Positions 26,480-35,214 are shown, counted from the stretch's first letter. The stretch: DNA of 64,000 nt from an uncultured Paracoccaceae bacterium (GCA_947497985.1 CANMIX010000007.1:164196-228195); one strand, 5' to 3'. The notes: generated from the sequence alone by a model not told the origin. Numbers and translations are program-made.

Positions 26480-27403
26480 TCAAACTGATCCAGACTGGCG
26501 CATCTGACGTGGGCTGGCTCCAAACTGGGTCTTGAACGCCCGTGCCATGGCGCTGGCGTTCTCATACCCGCAACGTCCTGCGATTTCGGCGACGGATTGG
26601 TCGCTTTCCACGACCAATTGACGGGCGAGGTTCAGCCGCAGGCGACAATAAACGGCCTGCGGCGTTTCTTTCAGTTCGGCACGCATGCGCAGTTCCAGCT
26701 GTTTCTGTGTGACCTTCATCCGGCGCGCCAATTCGGCGATTGGGAAAGGGGTCTCCAGATTTTCCTGCATCAAACGCAAGGTTCTATCCACCAAGCGTCC
26801 GCCGGGACTGGGTGCCAGAGTATAGGCGCGCGCTGAGTGATCAGTCATAAAAAGCTGAGCGACTTCGACGGCGATCAACGGATCTGGCAATTGACCTATG
26901 AAATGCATCACCAGGTCAAAAGCCGCCATGGCACCAGAACAGGTGACCCGGTCGCGATCAATCACATAGCGTTGGCGCACGGCATCGACGTTGGGAAAGG
27001 TCTCCTCAAACCGTGATAAGACCTCCCAGTGAATGGTTGCTCTATAGCCATCCAGAAACCCGGCGCGTGCCAATAGCCAGCTGCCGGTGTCGAACCCGGC
27101 CAGTGTCTTATAGCGAGGCTTCGCGTGCTGCAATGCGCGAGTTGTGGTTTGCCTATCAAGCGTTTGATACCCGTAAGACGGCATGACTGCCAAGACATCG
27201 CCGCGCCCCTGCGTCAAGGATCCATGGGGGCGAACCTCCATTCCGCTTGAACTGGCAACGGTTGCGCCATCGAGCGTCAAAAACCGCCATTCATAGAGCG
27301 GTTCGCGCGCAGCCATATTTGCGGCGCGCAGCGGCTCGACGATATTCGCCAAACAATGGTTGGAGAAAGCGTCAAAAAGCAAAAGGTCAAATTTCCGCGG
27401 CAT
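26480..27403 (-). CDS. Second GlxA/CdhR-type AraC-family regulator
   Basis: About 307 residues from the ATG at 27403 (MPRKFDLLLFDAFSNHCLAN), again DJ-1/PfpI-like followed by an AraC domain. The elbow segment FDTGSWLLARAGFLDGYRATIHWE parallels the regulator at 20328. The C-terminal HTH includes IAELARRMKVTQKQLELRMRAEL and VAEIAGRCGYENASAMARAFK. It is divergent from the acyl-CoA dehydrogenase gene, so it probably controls the acyl-CoA branch. The 77 upstream codons of the track ORF lie over the divergent promoter region and are rejected. Confidence 0.87.
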   Translation of the reverse strand: MPRKFDLLLFDAFSNHCLANIVEPLRAANMAAREPLYEWRFLTLDGATVASSSGMEVRPHGSLTQGRGDVLAVMPSYGYQTLDRQTTTRALQHAKPRYKTLAGFDTGSWLLARAGFLDGYRATIHWEVLSRFEETFPNVDAVRQRYVIDRDRVTCSGAMAAFDLVMHFIGQLPDPLIAVEVAQLFMTDHSARAYTLAPSPGGRLVDRTLRLMQENLETPFPIAELARRMKVTQKQLELRMRAELKETPQAVYCRLRLNLARQLVVESDQSVAEIAGRCGYENASAMARAFKTQFGASPRQMRQSGSV

Positions 27404-27505
27404 TCCTGCATTTCCTGCGAACTTGGCATGATTTTGGGTCAATTGTGCACTCTTTCTAGAGGCAAGAGTTGCTGTAGTGAAGAAAAACATACTGGGAGAT
27501 ACGCC

Positions 27506-28666
27506 ATGCATTTTGGCCTGAGTGACGAACAAGAAATGATCGTGTCGACCGTTCGCAGCTTTGTGGAGAAAGAAATCTATCCCCACGAAGCCGAAGTAGA
27601 ACGCAGCGGCGAGGTTCCGTTTGAGTTGGGACAAGAGATCAAGCAGAAATGTATCGATCTAGGTTTCTACGCCTGTAACTTCCCCGAAGAGGTGGGCGGC
27701 GCCGGTTTGGGCCATCTGGATTTTGCCTTGGTCGAACGGGAATTGGGCCGGGGTTCGATGGCGTTGAACCATTTCTTTGGCCGCCCACAGAACATCCTTA
27801 TGGCGTGCAACGACGAACAGCGTGAGCGGTATTTGTTGCCTGCCGTCCGTGGCGAGAAAATGGATGCGCTGGCGATGACTGAACCTGATGCTGGGTCAGA
27901 CGTGCGAGGCATGAAATGTCAGGCACAACGCGATGGCGGTGATTGGGTTGTGAATGGATCCAAACACTTTATCTCGGGAGCGGAACACGCGGATTTCTTC
28001 ATCGTGTTTGTCGCAACCGGAGTTGATGAGACCCCAAAAGGCCCCAAAAAACGCATCACAACATTCCTTGTCGATCGTGGCACACCCGGATTTGAAGTGC
28101 GCGATGGCTATAACTCCGTGAGCCACAAAGGGTACAAGAACTGCATCCTTTATTTTGACAACTGCCGACTGTCCGACGCGCAGGTTCTGGGCGAAGTTGA
28201 CGGTGGCTTTGCTGTCATGAACGAGTGGCTTTATGCGACCCGGATCACTGTCGCCACGATGAGCGTGGGCCGGGCGCGGCGCTGTTTTGACTATGCGTTG
28301 AACTATGCCGCCGAGCGCAAGCAATTTGGCCAACAAATCGGCAAGTTCCAAGGCGTCTCCTTTCAGATCGCGGACATGATCACCGAGATCGACGCCGCGG
28401 ATTTTCTGACACTGTCTAGCGCATGGCGGCTGGATCAGGGGCTGCCCGCCAACCGCGAGATCGCATCGGCCAAAGTCTACGCTTCAGAGACGCTGGCGCG
28501 GGTCACAGATGCCACGTTGCAGATCTTTGGCGGGATGGGGTTGATGGATGACTTCCCAATCGAACGGTTTTGGCGGGATGCGCGGGTCGAGCGGATTTGG
28601 GACGGAACGTCCGAGATCCAGCGCCACATCATCTCCCGTGAACTTCTGCGCCCTTTGGGTGCCTAA
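27506..28666 (+). CDS. Acyl-CoA dehydrogenase family protein (probable gamma-butyrobetainyl-CoA type)
   Basis: A 386-residue flavoprotein with the full ACAD fold: LSDEQEMIVSTVRSFV at the N-terminus, AMTEPDAGSDVRG (FAD/substrate motif), RKQFGQQIGKFQ and QIFGGMGLMDD. At the usual catalytic base (Glu in xYEGTSEIQ) it has Asp, in IWDGTSEIQRHI, about residue 366. The start at 27506 has GGGAGA upstream; the track start is 50 codons too early. Next to an acyl-CoA synthetase and a CaiD-like hydratase it probably oxidises a betaine-CoA thioester to the 2-enoyl form (inference). Confidence 0.88.
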   Translation: MHFGLSDEQEMIVSTVRSFVEKEIYPHEAEVERSGEVPFELGQEIKQKCIDLGFYACNFPEEVGGAGLGHLDFALVERELGRGSMALNHFFGRPQNILMACNDEQRERYLLPAVRGEKMDALAMTEPDAGSDVRGMKCQAQRDGGDWVVNGSKHFISGAEHADFFIVFVATGVDETPKGPKKRITTFLVDRGTPGFEVRDGYNSVSHKGYKNCILYFDNCRLSDAQVLGEVDGGFAVMNEWLYATRITVATMSVGRARRCFDYALNYAAERKQFGQQIGKFQGVSFQIADMITEIDAADFLTLSSAWRLDQGLPANREIASAKVYASETLARVTDATLQIFGGMGLMDDFPIERFWRDARVERIWDGTSEIQRHIISRELLRPLGA

Positions 28667-28761
28667 GACGCTTTGACGGCGGTGGTTCTGGTTTTCCTTG
28701 CTCTCAACTCAAATCGGGATGCCGTCGTCAAGGCGAGAATTGGCAAAGGCGCATAGATGCT

Positions 28762-30777
28762 ATGACACAAGATTTATCACGACTGTTAAATCCTCGATCC
28801 ATTGCCGTCGTGGGCGGGGGTGCCTGGTGTGAACAGGTAATTTTGCAATCAAAAAACATGGGTTTTTCCGGAGAGATCTGGCCAGTTCACCCCAAACGCG
28901 ACACTGTTGCAGGCTGCGTAGCTTTCCCCTCGTTGGAGGCGCTACCAAAGGCGCCCGATGCGGTCTTTGTTGGAGTGAACCGGCATTTGACAATCGAGAT
29001 GGTCCGAAGTCTGTCAGCCATGGGGGCCGGTGGTGCCGTCTGTTTTGCCAGCGGATTTTCCGAAGCGGTGGCCGAAGATGACACCAGCAGCGATCTGCAG
29101 GCGCAACTTGTGGCGGCGGCAGGTGATATGCCGATCCTTGGGCCAAACTGCTATGGTTTTGTGAACGCCTTGGACGGTGCGCTTTTGTGGCCTGACCAGC
29201 ACGGGTGCCCACGGGTCGAACGCGGCGTAGCGATCCTGACGCAAAGCTCCAACATCGCCATCAACTTGACGATGCAGCAACGCGGCTTACCCATCGCCTA
29301 CACGGTCACTTGCGGGAATATGGCACAGACCGGTCAAGCAGATATTGCAGCGGCCCTGCTGGAAGATCCGCGTGTCACCGCCATCGGCCTGCATGTGGAA
29401 GGTTTCGGAGATCTGCGCAGCTGGGAGGTATTGGCTGCAAAGGCGCACGCCAAGAACATCCCGTTGATCGCGCTAAAAGTCGGGGCCTCGGAGCAGGCGC
29501 GGCATGCAACGGTGTCCCACACCGCCTCACTGGCAGGTAGCGACGCCGGGGCACAAGCCTTTCTGGACCGGTTGGGAATTCCACGTGTCTCTTCGCTGCC
29601 CAGCCTGGTGGAGACATTGAAGCTGCTACATGTTCAAGGACCGCTGCCCTCGGCGCAGATCGCATCCATCAGCTGTTCGGGAGGTGAGGCGAGTTTGATC
29701 GCAGACATGGCGATCCAGCATGCGGTGACGTTTCCAACTTTGGAAGCTGATCAGTTGCAAAAATTGCGAGACACCTTGGGGCCGATGGTCGCGCTAAACA
29801 ATCCGCTTGATTACCACACCTATATTTGGCGCGACGTGTCGGCGATGACGGCAGCTTGGTCGGCGATGACTGGTCCGCAGATCGCGATGACATTGACCAT
29901 TGTGGATTATCCGGCGACGGATGCTTCAGATTGGATAAGTGCGACGCAGACAGCGTTGAACACAAGAGCACAGACGGGAGCCCCTTTTGGCGTGGTATCC
30001 ACATTGCCCGAACTGTTGCCAGTGGACATCGCGCAGACACTGACCGAAGGCGGCGTGGTTCCATTTTGCGGCCTGTCAGAGGCGCTGTCTGCGATCGAGG
30101 CCGCATCAAAGATCCGTATGCCTTCGCCGCTGCCGGTCTGTCTGCCAGGACAGCGTGAGCCGAGCGAAACCCTAAGCGAAGCGCAGGCCAAACATGCGCT
30201 CCAGGCGTTTGGTGTTCCGGTGCCCAGAAACTGCACAGTCCGGAAAGATGCAGACATCCATCACGCCATTTCAGAATTGCGCGCGCCTTTTGCCGTAAAA
30301 GGCGTGGGACTTGCCCATAAATCCGAACACGACGCGGTGCGCCTTGGGGTGGAGGCAAGCGATCTGCCTGCCGTTGCTGCCGCGATTGGTACTGACGAGA
30401 TCTTAGTTGAGGAAATGGCCACCGGCGCGTTGTTGGAGCTTTTGGTGGGTGTGACGCGCGACCCGGCACATGGTTATGTCCTGACGGTGGGGGCAGGGGG
30501 CGTGTTGACAGAAATCCTGCGCGATACCGTTTCGCTGCTGCTGCCTGCACCGCGAGAAGAGATTGCGTCCGCTTTGAGCCAATTGAATTGCGCCGCGATC
30601 ATTGAAGGGTATCGCGGTAAGCCGCCGGTTGCATGGGATGCTTTGCTTGACGCGATAGAGAGCGTTCAAGCTTATGTTCTGGAAAATTCTGAAACCGTCA
30701 GCGAGGTTGAAATCAATCCGCTGATCTGTACGGCGGACCGTGTGGTCGCCGTTGACGCATTAATTCGAAAGGGATGA
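28762..30777 (+). CDS. NDP-forming acyl-CoA synthetase (acetate-CoA ligase ADP-forming family)
   Basis: A 671-residue single-chain acyl-CoA ligase of the succinyl-CoA synthetase superfamily. The order is CoA-binding domain (about 5-130), ligase domains with the phospho-His segment SHTASLAGSDAGAQ (H253), SCSGGEASLIADMA near residue 300, and a C-terminal ATP-grasp domain (about 455-670) with APFAVKGVGLAHKSEHDAVRLG and VEINPLI. It makes an acyl-CoA with ATP (or GTP) giving NDP plus phosphate, and so could replace the AMP-forming CaiC-type ligase for gamma-butyrobetaine or crotonobetaine. Its stop overlaps the hydratase gene (ATGA). Confidence 0.87.
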   Translation: MTQDLSRLLNPRSIAVVGGGAWCEQVILQSKNMGFSGEIWPVHPKRDTVAGCVAFPSLEALPKAPDAVFVGVNRHLTIEMVRSLSAMGAGGAVCFASGFSEAVAEDDTSSDLQAQLVAAAGDMPILGPNCYGFVNALDGALLWPDQHGCPRVERGVAILTQSSNIAINLTMQQRGLPIAYTVTCGNMAQTGQADIAAALLEDPRVTAIGLHVEGFGDLRSWEVLAAKAHAKNIPLIALKVGASEQARHATVSHTASLAGSDAGAQAFLDRLGIPRVSSLPSLVETLKLLHVQGPLPSAQIASISCSGGEASLIADMAIQHAVTFPTLEADQLQKLRDTLGPMVALNNPLDYHTYIWRDVSAMTAAWSAMTGPQIAMTLTIVDYPATDASDWISATQTALNTRAQTGAPFGVVSTLPELLPVDIAQTLTEGGVVPFCGLSEALSAIEAASKIRMPSPLPVCLPGQREPSETLSEAQAKHALQAFGVPVPRNCTVRKDADIHHAISELRAPFAVKGVGLAHKSEHDAVRLGVEASDLPAVAAAIGTDEILVEEMATGALLELLVGVTRDPAHGYVLTVGAGGVLTEILRDTVSLLLPAPREEIASALSQLNCAAIIEGYRGKPPVAWDALLDAIESVQAYVLENSETVSEVEINPLICTADRVVAVDALIRKG

Positions 30778-31559
30778 CAATGTCTCCGATTAAAACCCGC
30801 CGCGATGGGGCGATTTTGGAGGTCACTTTGGACCGCCCCAAAGCCAATGCCATTGACCTGATCACCAGCCGTAAGATGGGCGAAGTCTTTGCGGAATTTC
30901 GCGACGATCCGGAATTGCGCGTGGCGATTGTCACCGGCGCCGGTGAAAAGTTCTTTTGCCCTGGCTGGGACCTAAAGGCTGCAGCCGACGGTGACGAGGT
31001 TGACGGCGACTACGGCGTGGGCGGCTTTGGCGGTCTGCAAGAATTGCGGGATCTGAACAAACCTGTGATTGCCGCGATTAACGGGATCGCCTGTGGCGGT
31101 GGTCTGGAATTGGCGCTGTCTGCGGATATGATCCTGGCAGCGGAACACGCGACATTTGCCCTGCCTGAAATTCGGTCCGGCACCGTTGCAGATGCCGCCA
31201 GCATCAAACTGCCCAAGCGGATCCCTTACCATATCGCAATGGAGCTGTTGCTAACCGGCCGCTGGTTTGACGCGACCGAGGCCAACCGTTGGGGCTTGGT
31301 GAACGAAATTCTGCCAGCGGATCAGCTGTTGGATCGCGCGTGGGAACTTGCCAGGTTGCTCTCCTCGGGTCCGCCCCTGGTCTATGCTGCGATCAAAGAA
31401 GTTGTGCGCGACGCCGAAGACAGCAAGTTCCAAGACGCCATGAACCGCATCACCAAACGTCAGCTGCGCGCGGTCGATGTGCTGTATGGCAGTGAGGACC
31501 AGCTGGAGGGCGCAAAAGCCTTTGCCGAAAAACGTGACCCGGTGTGGAAGGGTAAATAA
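30774..31559 (+). CDS. Enoyl-CoA hydratase/isomerase family protein, CaiD-like
   Basis: A 261-residue crotonase-fold protein. Oxyanion-hole segments GEKFFCPGWDLK and NGIACGGGLELALSADMILA are present, followed by FALPEIRSGTVADAASIKLPKRIP, closely similar in pattern to CaiD (crotonobetainyl-CoA hydratase). It would hydrate crotonobetainyl-CoA to carnitinyl-CoA, linking the acyl-CoA branch to carnitine. The start may be 30774 (ATGA overlap) or the ATG at 30780, 7 nt after AAAGGG; the two cannot be separated by eye. Confidence 0.87.
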   Translation: MTMSPIKTRRDGAILEVTLDRPKANAIDLITSRKMGEVFAEFRDDPELRVAIVTGAGEKFFCPGWDLKAAADGDEVDGDYGVGGFGGLQELRDLNKPVIAAINGIACGGGLELALSADMILAAEHATFALPEIRSGTVADAASIKLPKRIPYHIAMELLLTGRWFDATEANRWGLVNEILPADQLLDRAWELARLLSSGPPLVYAAIKEVVRDAEDSKFQDAMNRITKRQLRAVDVLYGSEDQLEGAKAFAEKRDPVWKGK

Positions 31560-31620
31560 ATTCAAGTGTTTGCGACCTGAAGTTCTGTTCAAGGCGCGCG
31601 TGAATCAAGCTGATGAGCGG

Positions 31621-31661
31621 ACGTTCGGTCGGCGGGATGCATTTATCCGCCGATCGAACGT
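31621..31661. other. 41-base inverted repeat downstream of the hydratase gene
   Basis: ACGTTCGGTCGGCGGGAT pairs with ATCCGCCGATCGAACGT across a 6-base loop, with one G-T pair and one bulged G. It sits 60 bases after the hydratase stop and 23 bases before the convergent lectin-like gene. No T run follows on either side. It is probably a bidirectional transcript end or mRNA 3' stabiliser. Confidence 0.7.
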
Positions 31662-31683
31662 GTGTCGGTGCTAAACCCGTCCC

Positions 31684-32220
31684 TTAGTCAGAGATGCCGC
31701 GTATGTCCCAGGCTTGGTATGCGGCGTTTTCCGCATCGCAAGGCTGAAGGGTCAGTTCTTTGATTTGGTTCTGGTCACTGCGCCCAGTACGGGTCGCATC
31801 GCCCACGGTGAAGCACATCTCCGGAGCAGTCGCCGGAGAAATGGTACCTTGGCCTGCAAAGTCGAATTTCTGCGCGTCACTGCCATTACATGTCGCCAAA
31901 TCAATTTTGGTACCCGCCGAAGTCGCAGAAACCTCGGCGCAGACGTCGAATTCGGTCATATAGAGGACACCATCCGCGAATTTTGCGGTGTCAAATGTCT
32001 GGTCGACACCCAATTGACCGCCGGGGCTGTAGCATGTGTGTCCCTGCAAGCCGTCGTCCGGGTTTGCTTTGAACCCCTGTGCACGCGCGATATCTAGGCA
32101 ATAGCCGGATTGAATATTGTCCAACATGTCGGTCAGATAGATCTCGACTTCGTCTGCCAGCACGGGCGTATTGGACAAAGCGAGTGCGGAAACAGCGGCA
32201 AAGGCTAGGGGCTTAAACAT
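31684..32220 (-). CDS. Secreted ricin-B-lectin-like (beta-trefoil) protein
   Basis: A 178-residue exported protein. Residues 1-22 form a signal peptide (cleavage after VLA). The rest has spaced CLDI, QKFDF and YQAWDI elements and six cysteines, resembling a degenerate ricin-B/beta-trefoil pattern (Q-x-W/F repeats). It contains no catalytic motif I recognise. The start at 32220 is preferred over the track start because the signal peptide begins there. It follows the 316-residue secreted protein by 60 bases and is probably co-transcribed with it. Confidence 0.6.
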   Translation of the reverse strand: MFKPLAFAAVSALALSNTPVLADEVEIYLTDMLDNIQSGYCLDIARAQGFKANPDDGLQGHTCYSPGGQLGVDQTFDTAKFADGVLYMTEFDVCAEVSATSAGTKIDLATCNGSDAQKFDFAGQGTISPATAPEMCFTVGDATRTGRSDQNQIKELTLQPCDAENAAYQAWDIRGISD

Positions 32221-32280
32221 TGGGTTTTCTCTCGTCAGGTAGGATTGGGCATAGGAGCGCGTGTCGAGCACGATTGGGTC

Positions 32281-33231
32281 TCACTCAATCGTGGCACGCA
32301 TCAGAACCAGATTGTCGAGCACAAGGTTAGAGGACCAGATGAACTGCGCATCGGCACCGGGGGTGTCAAAGATATTGGTGAAGTTGGTGTAGGCGGGTTT
32401 GTTGTCGACGCCGACCGTGTCATTGGAATAGGTCACCGCAGCAGGCCAGGCACTGTCATCAAAGCTTGGCGACATCCAGTTGTCTGGAATGTCCCAATAG
32501 GCCGCAGAGAACCCGCTGCCGTCGGATACGGCTTTAGCGTTGCAGGCTGAGCTGTCTCGTAGTTGCCCGTCTGTGACGAGGCAGCTGCGATCGGAAACCG
32601 GGCATACGTAATAGGTTTGAGCGCGCCAGCTGTTATCGGTTTTGGCAACCGTTTGCCCTGCGGCGTCCTGGACATGCATAACAAAGCCCGCGTCGCCTGG
32701 ATGGTAACGAGAGCCGCGTCCGGCTTCGGAGCCGAGCGCCAAGTTTTCTTCCCAATCAACCCCTTTGATTGCAAAGGTGACGGGGCGCTCGGCCGTGAAA
32801 CGTACGATGTTTGCATTGAATGGAGTAAAGGGGACGGGATCAACAGCGATCAGTGCGCCGTTCACATAGAGCTCGAAGTAGTTGTCAGCAAAGATGTAGG
32901 CCGCGAATTCTTCCGCTCCCCCGGCGTCAATCACATCAACCGCGCTCAGATCAACGCTGGCGAGGCTCGCAGGCTCTACACCGTTGCACTCATTATAGAG
33001 GTCGGCGGCTTTGGGGCCCGTTTGAAAATTGGTTTGTGCCGGAAGAATACGCGTTGCACCGTCTTCGGATGTGATTTCACCCACCGCGCTAGGACGAGCA
33101 CGTGGGCCGCAGTCTAACAGCCCGGAAATGACGGTCTGTGCCGGCCCCGTCGAGAAGGTTACATCTTGCGCTAGAGCCGTTGTCGCCAACTGGCAACCAA
33201 GCGCGGTTAGTCCAACGCGCATCCAATTCAT
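32281..33231 (-). CDS. Secreted protein of unknown function
   Basis: A 316-residue protein with a clear signal peptide (MNWMRVGLTALGCQLATTALA, cleavage before QDV) and SD GAAGGAAA. The mature part is rich in aromatic and Asp residues. A segment AAYIFADNYFELYVNGALIAVD resembles the edge strands of galactose-binding jelly-roll domains. Five cysteines, three of them in CPVSDRSC and SSAC. I know no family for it with certainty. It is transcribed toward the lectin-like gene and away from a MarR gene, so regulation by MarR is possible. Confidence 0.6.
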   Translation of the reverse strand: MNWMRVGLTALGCQLATTALAQDVTFSTGPAQTVISGLLDCGPRARPSAVGEITSEDGATRILPAQTNFQTGPKAADLYNECNGVEPASLASVDLSAVDVIDAGGAEEFAAYIFADNYFELYVNGALIAVDPVPFTPFNANIVRFTAERPVTFAIKGVDWEENLALGSEAGRGSRYHPGDAGFVMHVQDAAGQTVAKTDNSWRAQTYYVCPVSDRSCLVTDGQLRDSSACNAKAVSDGSGFSAAYWDIPDNWMSPSFDDSAWPAAVTYSNDTVGVDNKPAYTNFTNIFDTPGADAQFIWSSNLVLDNLVLMRATIE

Positions 33232-33470
33232 AGGTTATTTCCTTCTTTCACGTGTATTTGGATCGACTGCTACCGTTTAACACAGTCACGTCTCCGGAGT
33301 TTGACCGAGGTCATGCGGTGCGCGATTTCGTGCCGGCCACTTCTTGAAAGGTCGGCAGCTGATATCGGCGGGTAGGGACGTTATGTGTATGGCGGACTGG
33401 CTTCACCAAGTGATGAAATCTGATCGATTCTGCTTGCTGTGTTTTGATAATTAGGATACTAACTGTTAAT

Positions 33471-33923
33471 ATGCAACCTGTTGAGCATAATTTTCATGGA
33501 ATTCTTCATTCGGCGACTTTGATCGAAGAGGAGTTGAAGCAACGTCTGGCCCCTCTCGGGGTGCAGCCACGTCAAGCGCGGGTATTGGTGGCGATCAAGG
33601 ATCTTGCCCCAGTTAGCCAGGTTTCCCTGGCTCAGGCCTGCGGAATCACCCCGGCCAGCATGAGTACAATGGCGGACCGATTACTTGCGGCCGGTTACAT
33701 CAGCCGCAGTCAGGATCTGGAAACGCGGCGTCGCAATTCCATTGACCTCACAGCTTTGGGTTATGCAAAGCTCAAGCTTATTTCAGCGGTTTGGGATCAG
33801 CTGGACCAAGACTTGTATCAGCTGCTTGGCAGTAATGATGCTAAAGCCTTGTTCGACCTGTCTCGTAAATTGCGCGCACGTCTTGGCGGCGCTCCGCCAC
33901 ACCGTGCGTCTGATGCGGAATAG
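33471..33923 (+). CDS. MarR-family transcriptional regulator
   Basis: A winged-helix regulator of about 150 residues. The MarR core is visible: QARVLVAIKDLAPVSQVSLAQACGITPASMSTMADRLLAAGYISRSQDLETRRRNSIDLT. The start is uncertain: ATG 33471 lacks a close SD, and a TTG at 33444 is the alternative. It lies divergent from the two secreted-protein genes across about 240 bp. The ligand is unknown. Confidence 0.85.
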   Translation: MQPVEHNFHGILHSATLIEEELKQRLAPLGVQPRQARVLVAIKDLAPVSQVSLAQACGITPASMSTMADRLLAAGYISRSQDLETRRRNSIDLTALGYAKLKLISAVWDQLDQDLYQLLGSNDAKALFDLSRKLRARLGGAPPHRASDAE

Positions 33924-33947
33924 AGGGAACAGACTTGAATTGGACAA

Positions 33948-33969
33948 CTGCCCGCCAAAAAGCGGGCAG
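33948..33969. terminator. Bidirectional terminator-like hairpin
   Basis: A perfect 8-bp stem CTGCCCGC / GCGGGCAG closes a short loop containing AAAAA, between the convergent marR-like and manD genes. There is no strong T run outside the stem. Confidence 0.7.
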
Positions 33970-33975
33970 CAGGGT

Positions 33976-35202
33976 CTAGTAGTTCCAAAGGGTTCCGTCT
34001 TCGAGCCGCACAACCGGATGGCTTCCGGGTTTATAACTGTATTTTGCGACTTCATCCTCGTCAAAGTCCACGCCCAGACCGGGGGCATTGCTGACATAGA
34101 ACAACCCGTCTCGCAGGTAATGCTGTGAAGGAAAGAGCGAGTCACATTCGGGCGTGCCTAACACCAGATATTCCTGGATGCCAAAGTTTGGCGCCCAGGC
34201 GTTTAAATGGGCCTGCGCAGCCATAGAAATCGGCGAATGGCTGGGCGCGCCATGGAAACCGGTCCGAACGTTGTGCAGCCCCGCCAGATCGATGATCCGT
34301 TTTACATGCGTAATGCCACCAGCATAGGTCACGGCCACGCGGATGAAATCAATCAACTCTCTCTCGATCAGCTTGTTGCATTCCCAGATCGAGTTGAAGA
34401 CCTCACCAATGGCGATCGGCGTTGTGGAATGTTGGCGGATCAGGTTCAACGCGTCCTGGTCTTCGGCGGGTGTTGGATCTTCGAGCCAGAACAGGCCGAC
34501 AGGTTCGACTGCCTTGGCGAAGGCTGCCGCTTCGCGCGGGGTAAGGCGGTGATGGACATCGTGCAGGATTTTGAGATCCGGTCCAAACCTGTCGCGGATC
34601 TTTTGCAGTGCTTCTGGCATGAAGCGCATATATTTTTCGGTGTCCCAGATCTCAACCTTGGGGCGGATGCCGCTGAAATCGGTGATGTAATCCGTGCCGG
34701 CCGACTTTTCTTCGGGCACCGCATAGCTTGCTGTTGGCATGCCGGGAATACCACATTGCACGCGCACAGCCTTGTAGCCCTGATCGACGTATGAGGCCAC
34801 GGAGTCCATCAAGTCGTCAAGATCAGCTCCGGCGGCATGGGCGTAGACCAAGGCACCATCACGGCTTTTGCCACCAAACAATTGATAAAGCGGCATGCCC
34901 GCCAGTTTACCCTTGATATCCCACAGTGCCATATCGATCGCGCCAAAAGCGGCCATGGCAATTGGCCCGCGTCGGAAATAGGCGCCACGGTAAAAGAACT
35001 GCCAGATGTCCTCGCTGTTGCGTGGGTCCATTCCGATCAGGTTGGGGATCAAATAGTCCTGCAGATAGGCCGCAGGCAGGGTCTCTCGATTGTTGAGCGT
35101 CGCGTCGCCCAACCCGTAAACACCCTGATCCGTATAGATCTTGAGGGTGACATAGTTTTTTCCCGGTCCCCCGACAAAGACTTTTGCGTCTGTGATCTTC
35201 AT
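33976..35202 (-). CDS. manD: D-mannonate dehydratase family protein (enolase superfamily ManD)
   Basis: A 408-residue enolase-superfamily acid-sugar dehydratase. Metal and catalytic residues align with the ManD subgroup: D215 and H217 in LHDVHHRLTP, E241 in FWLEDP, E267 in IAIGEVFN, plus RVQ at 147-149 and GFHGAPSHSP. The tail PVVRLEDGTLWNY is characteristic. ManD converts D-mannonate (some members also D-gluconate) to 2-keto-3-deoxygluconate. It is last in a minus-strand operon behind a Gfo/Idh oxidoreductase, 12 bp away. Some subgroup members have very low activity, so the substrate needs a biochemical check. Confidence 0.88.
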   Translation of the reverse strand: MKITDAKVFVGGPGKNYVTLKIYTDQGVYGLGDATLNNRETLPAAYLQDYLIPNLIGMDPRNSEDIWQFFYRGAYFRRGPIAMAAFGAIDMALWDIKGKLAGMPLYQLFGGKSRDGALVYAHAAGADLDDLMDSVASYVDQGYKAVRVQCGIPGMPTASYAVPEEKSAGTDYITDFSGIRPKVEIWDTEKYMRFMPEALQKIRDRFGPDLKILHDVHHRLTPREAAAFAKAVEPVGLFWLEDPTPAEDQDALNLIRQHSTTPIAIGEVFNSIWECNKLIERELIDFIRVAVTYAGGITHVKRIIDLAGLHNVRTGFHGAPSHSPISMAAQAHLNAWAPNFGIQEYLVLGTPECDSLFPSQHYLRDGLFYVSNAPGLGVDFDEDEVAKYSYKPGSHPVVRLEDGTLWNY

Positions 35203-35214
35203 GTGAGTACCTCG

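Noticed and set aside
29669-30550. 293-codon minus-strand ORF opposite the acyl-CoA synthetase
   Set aside because: Proline/arginine-rich antisense frame without motifs; the plus-strand ligase is complete.
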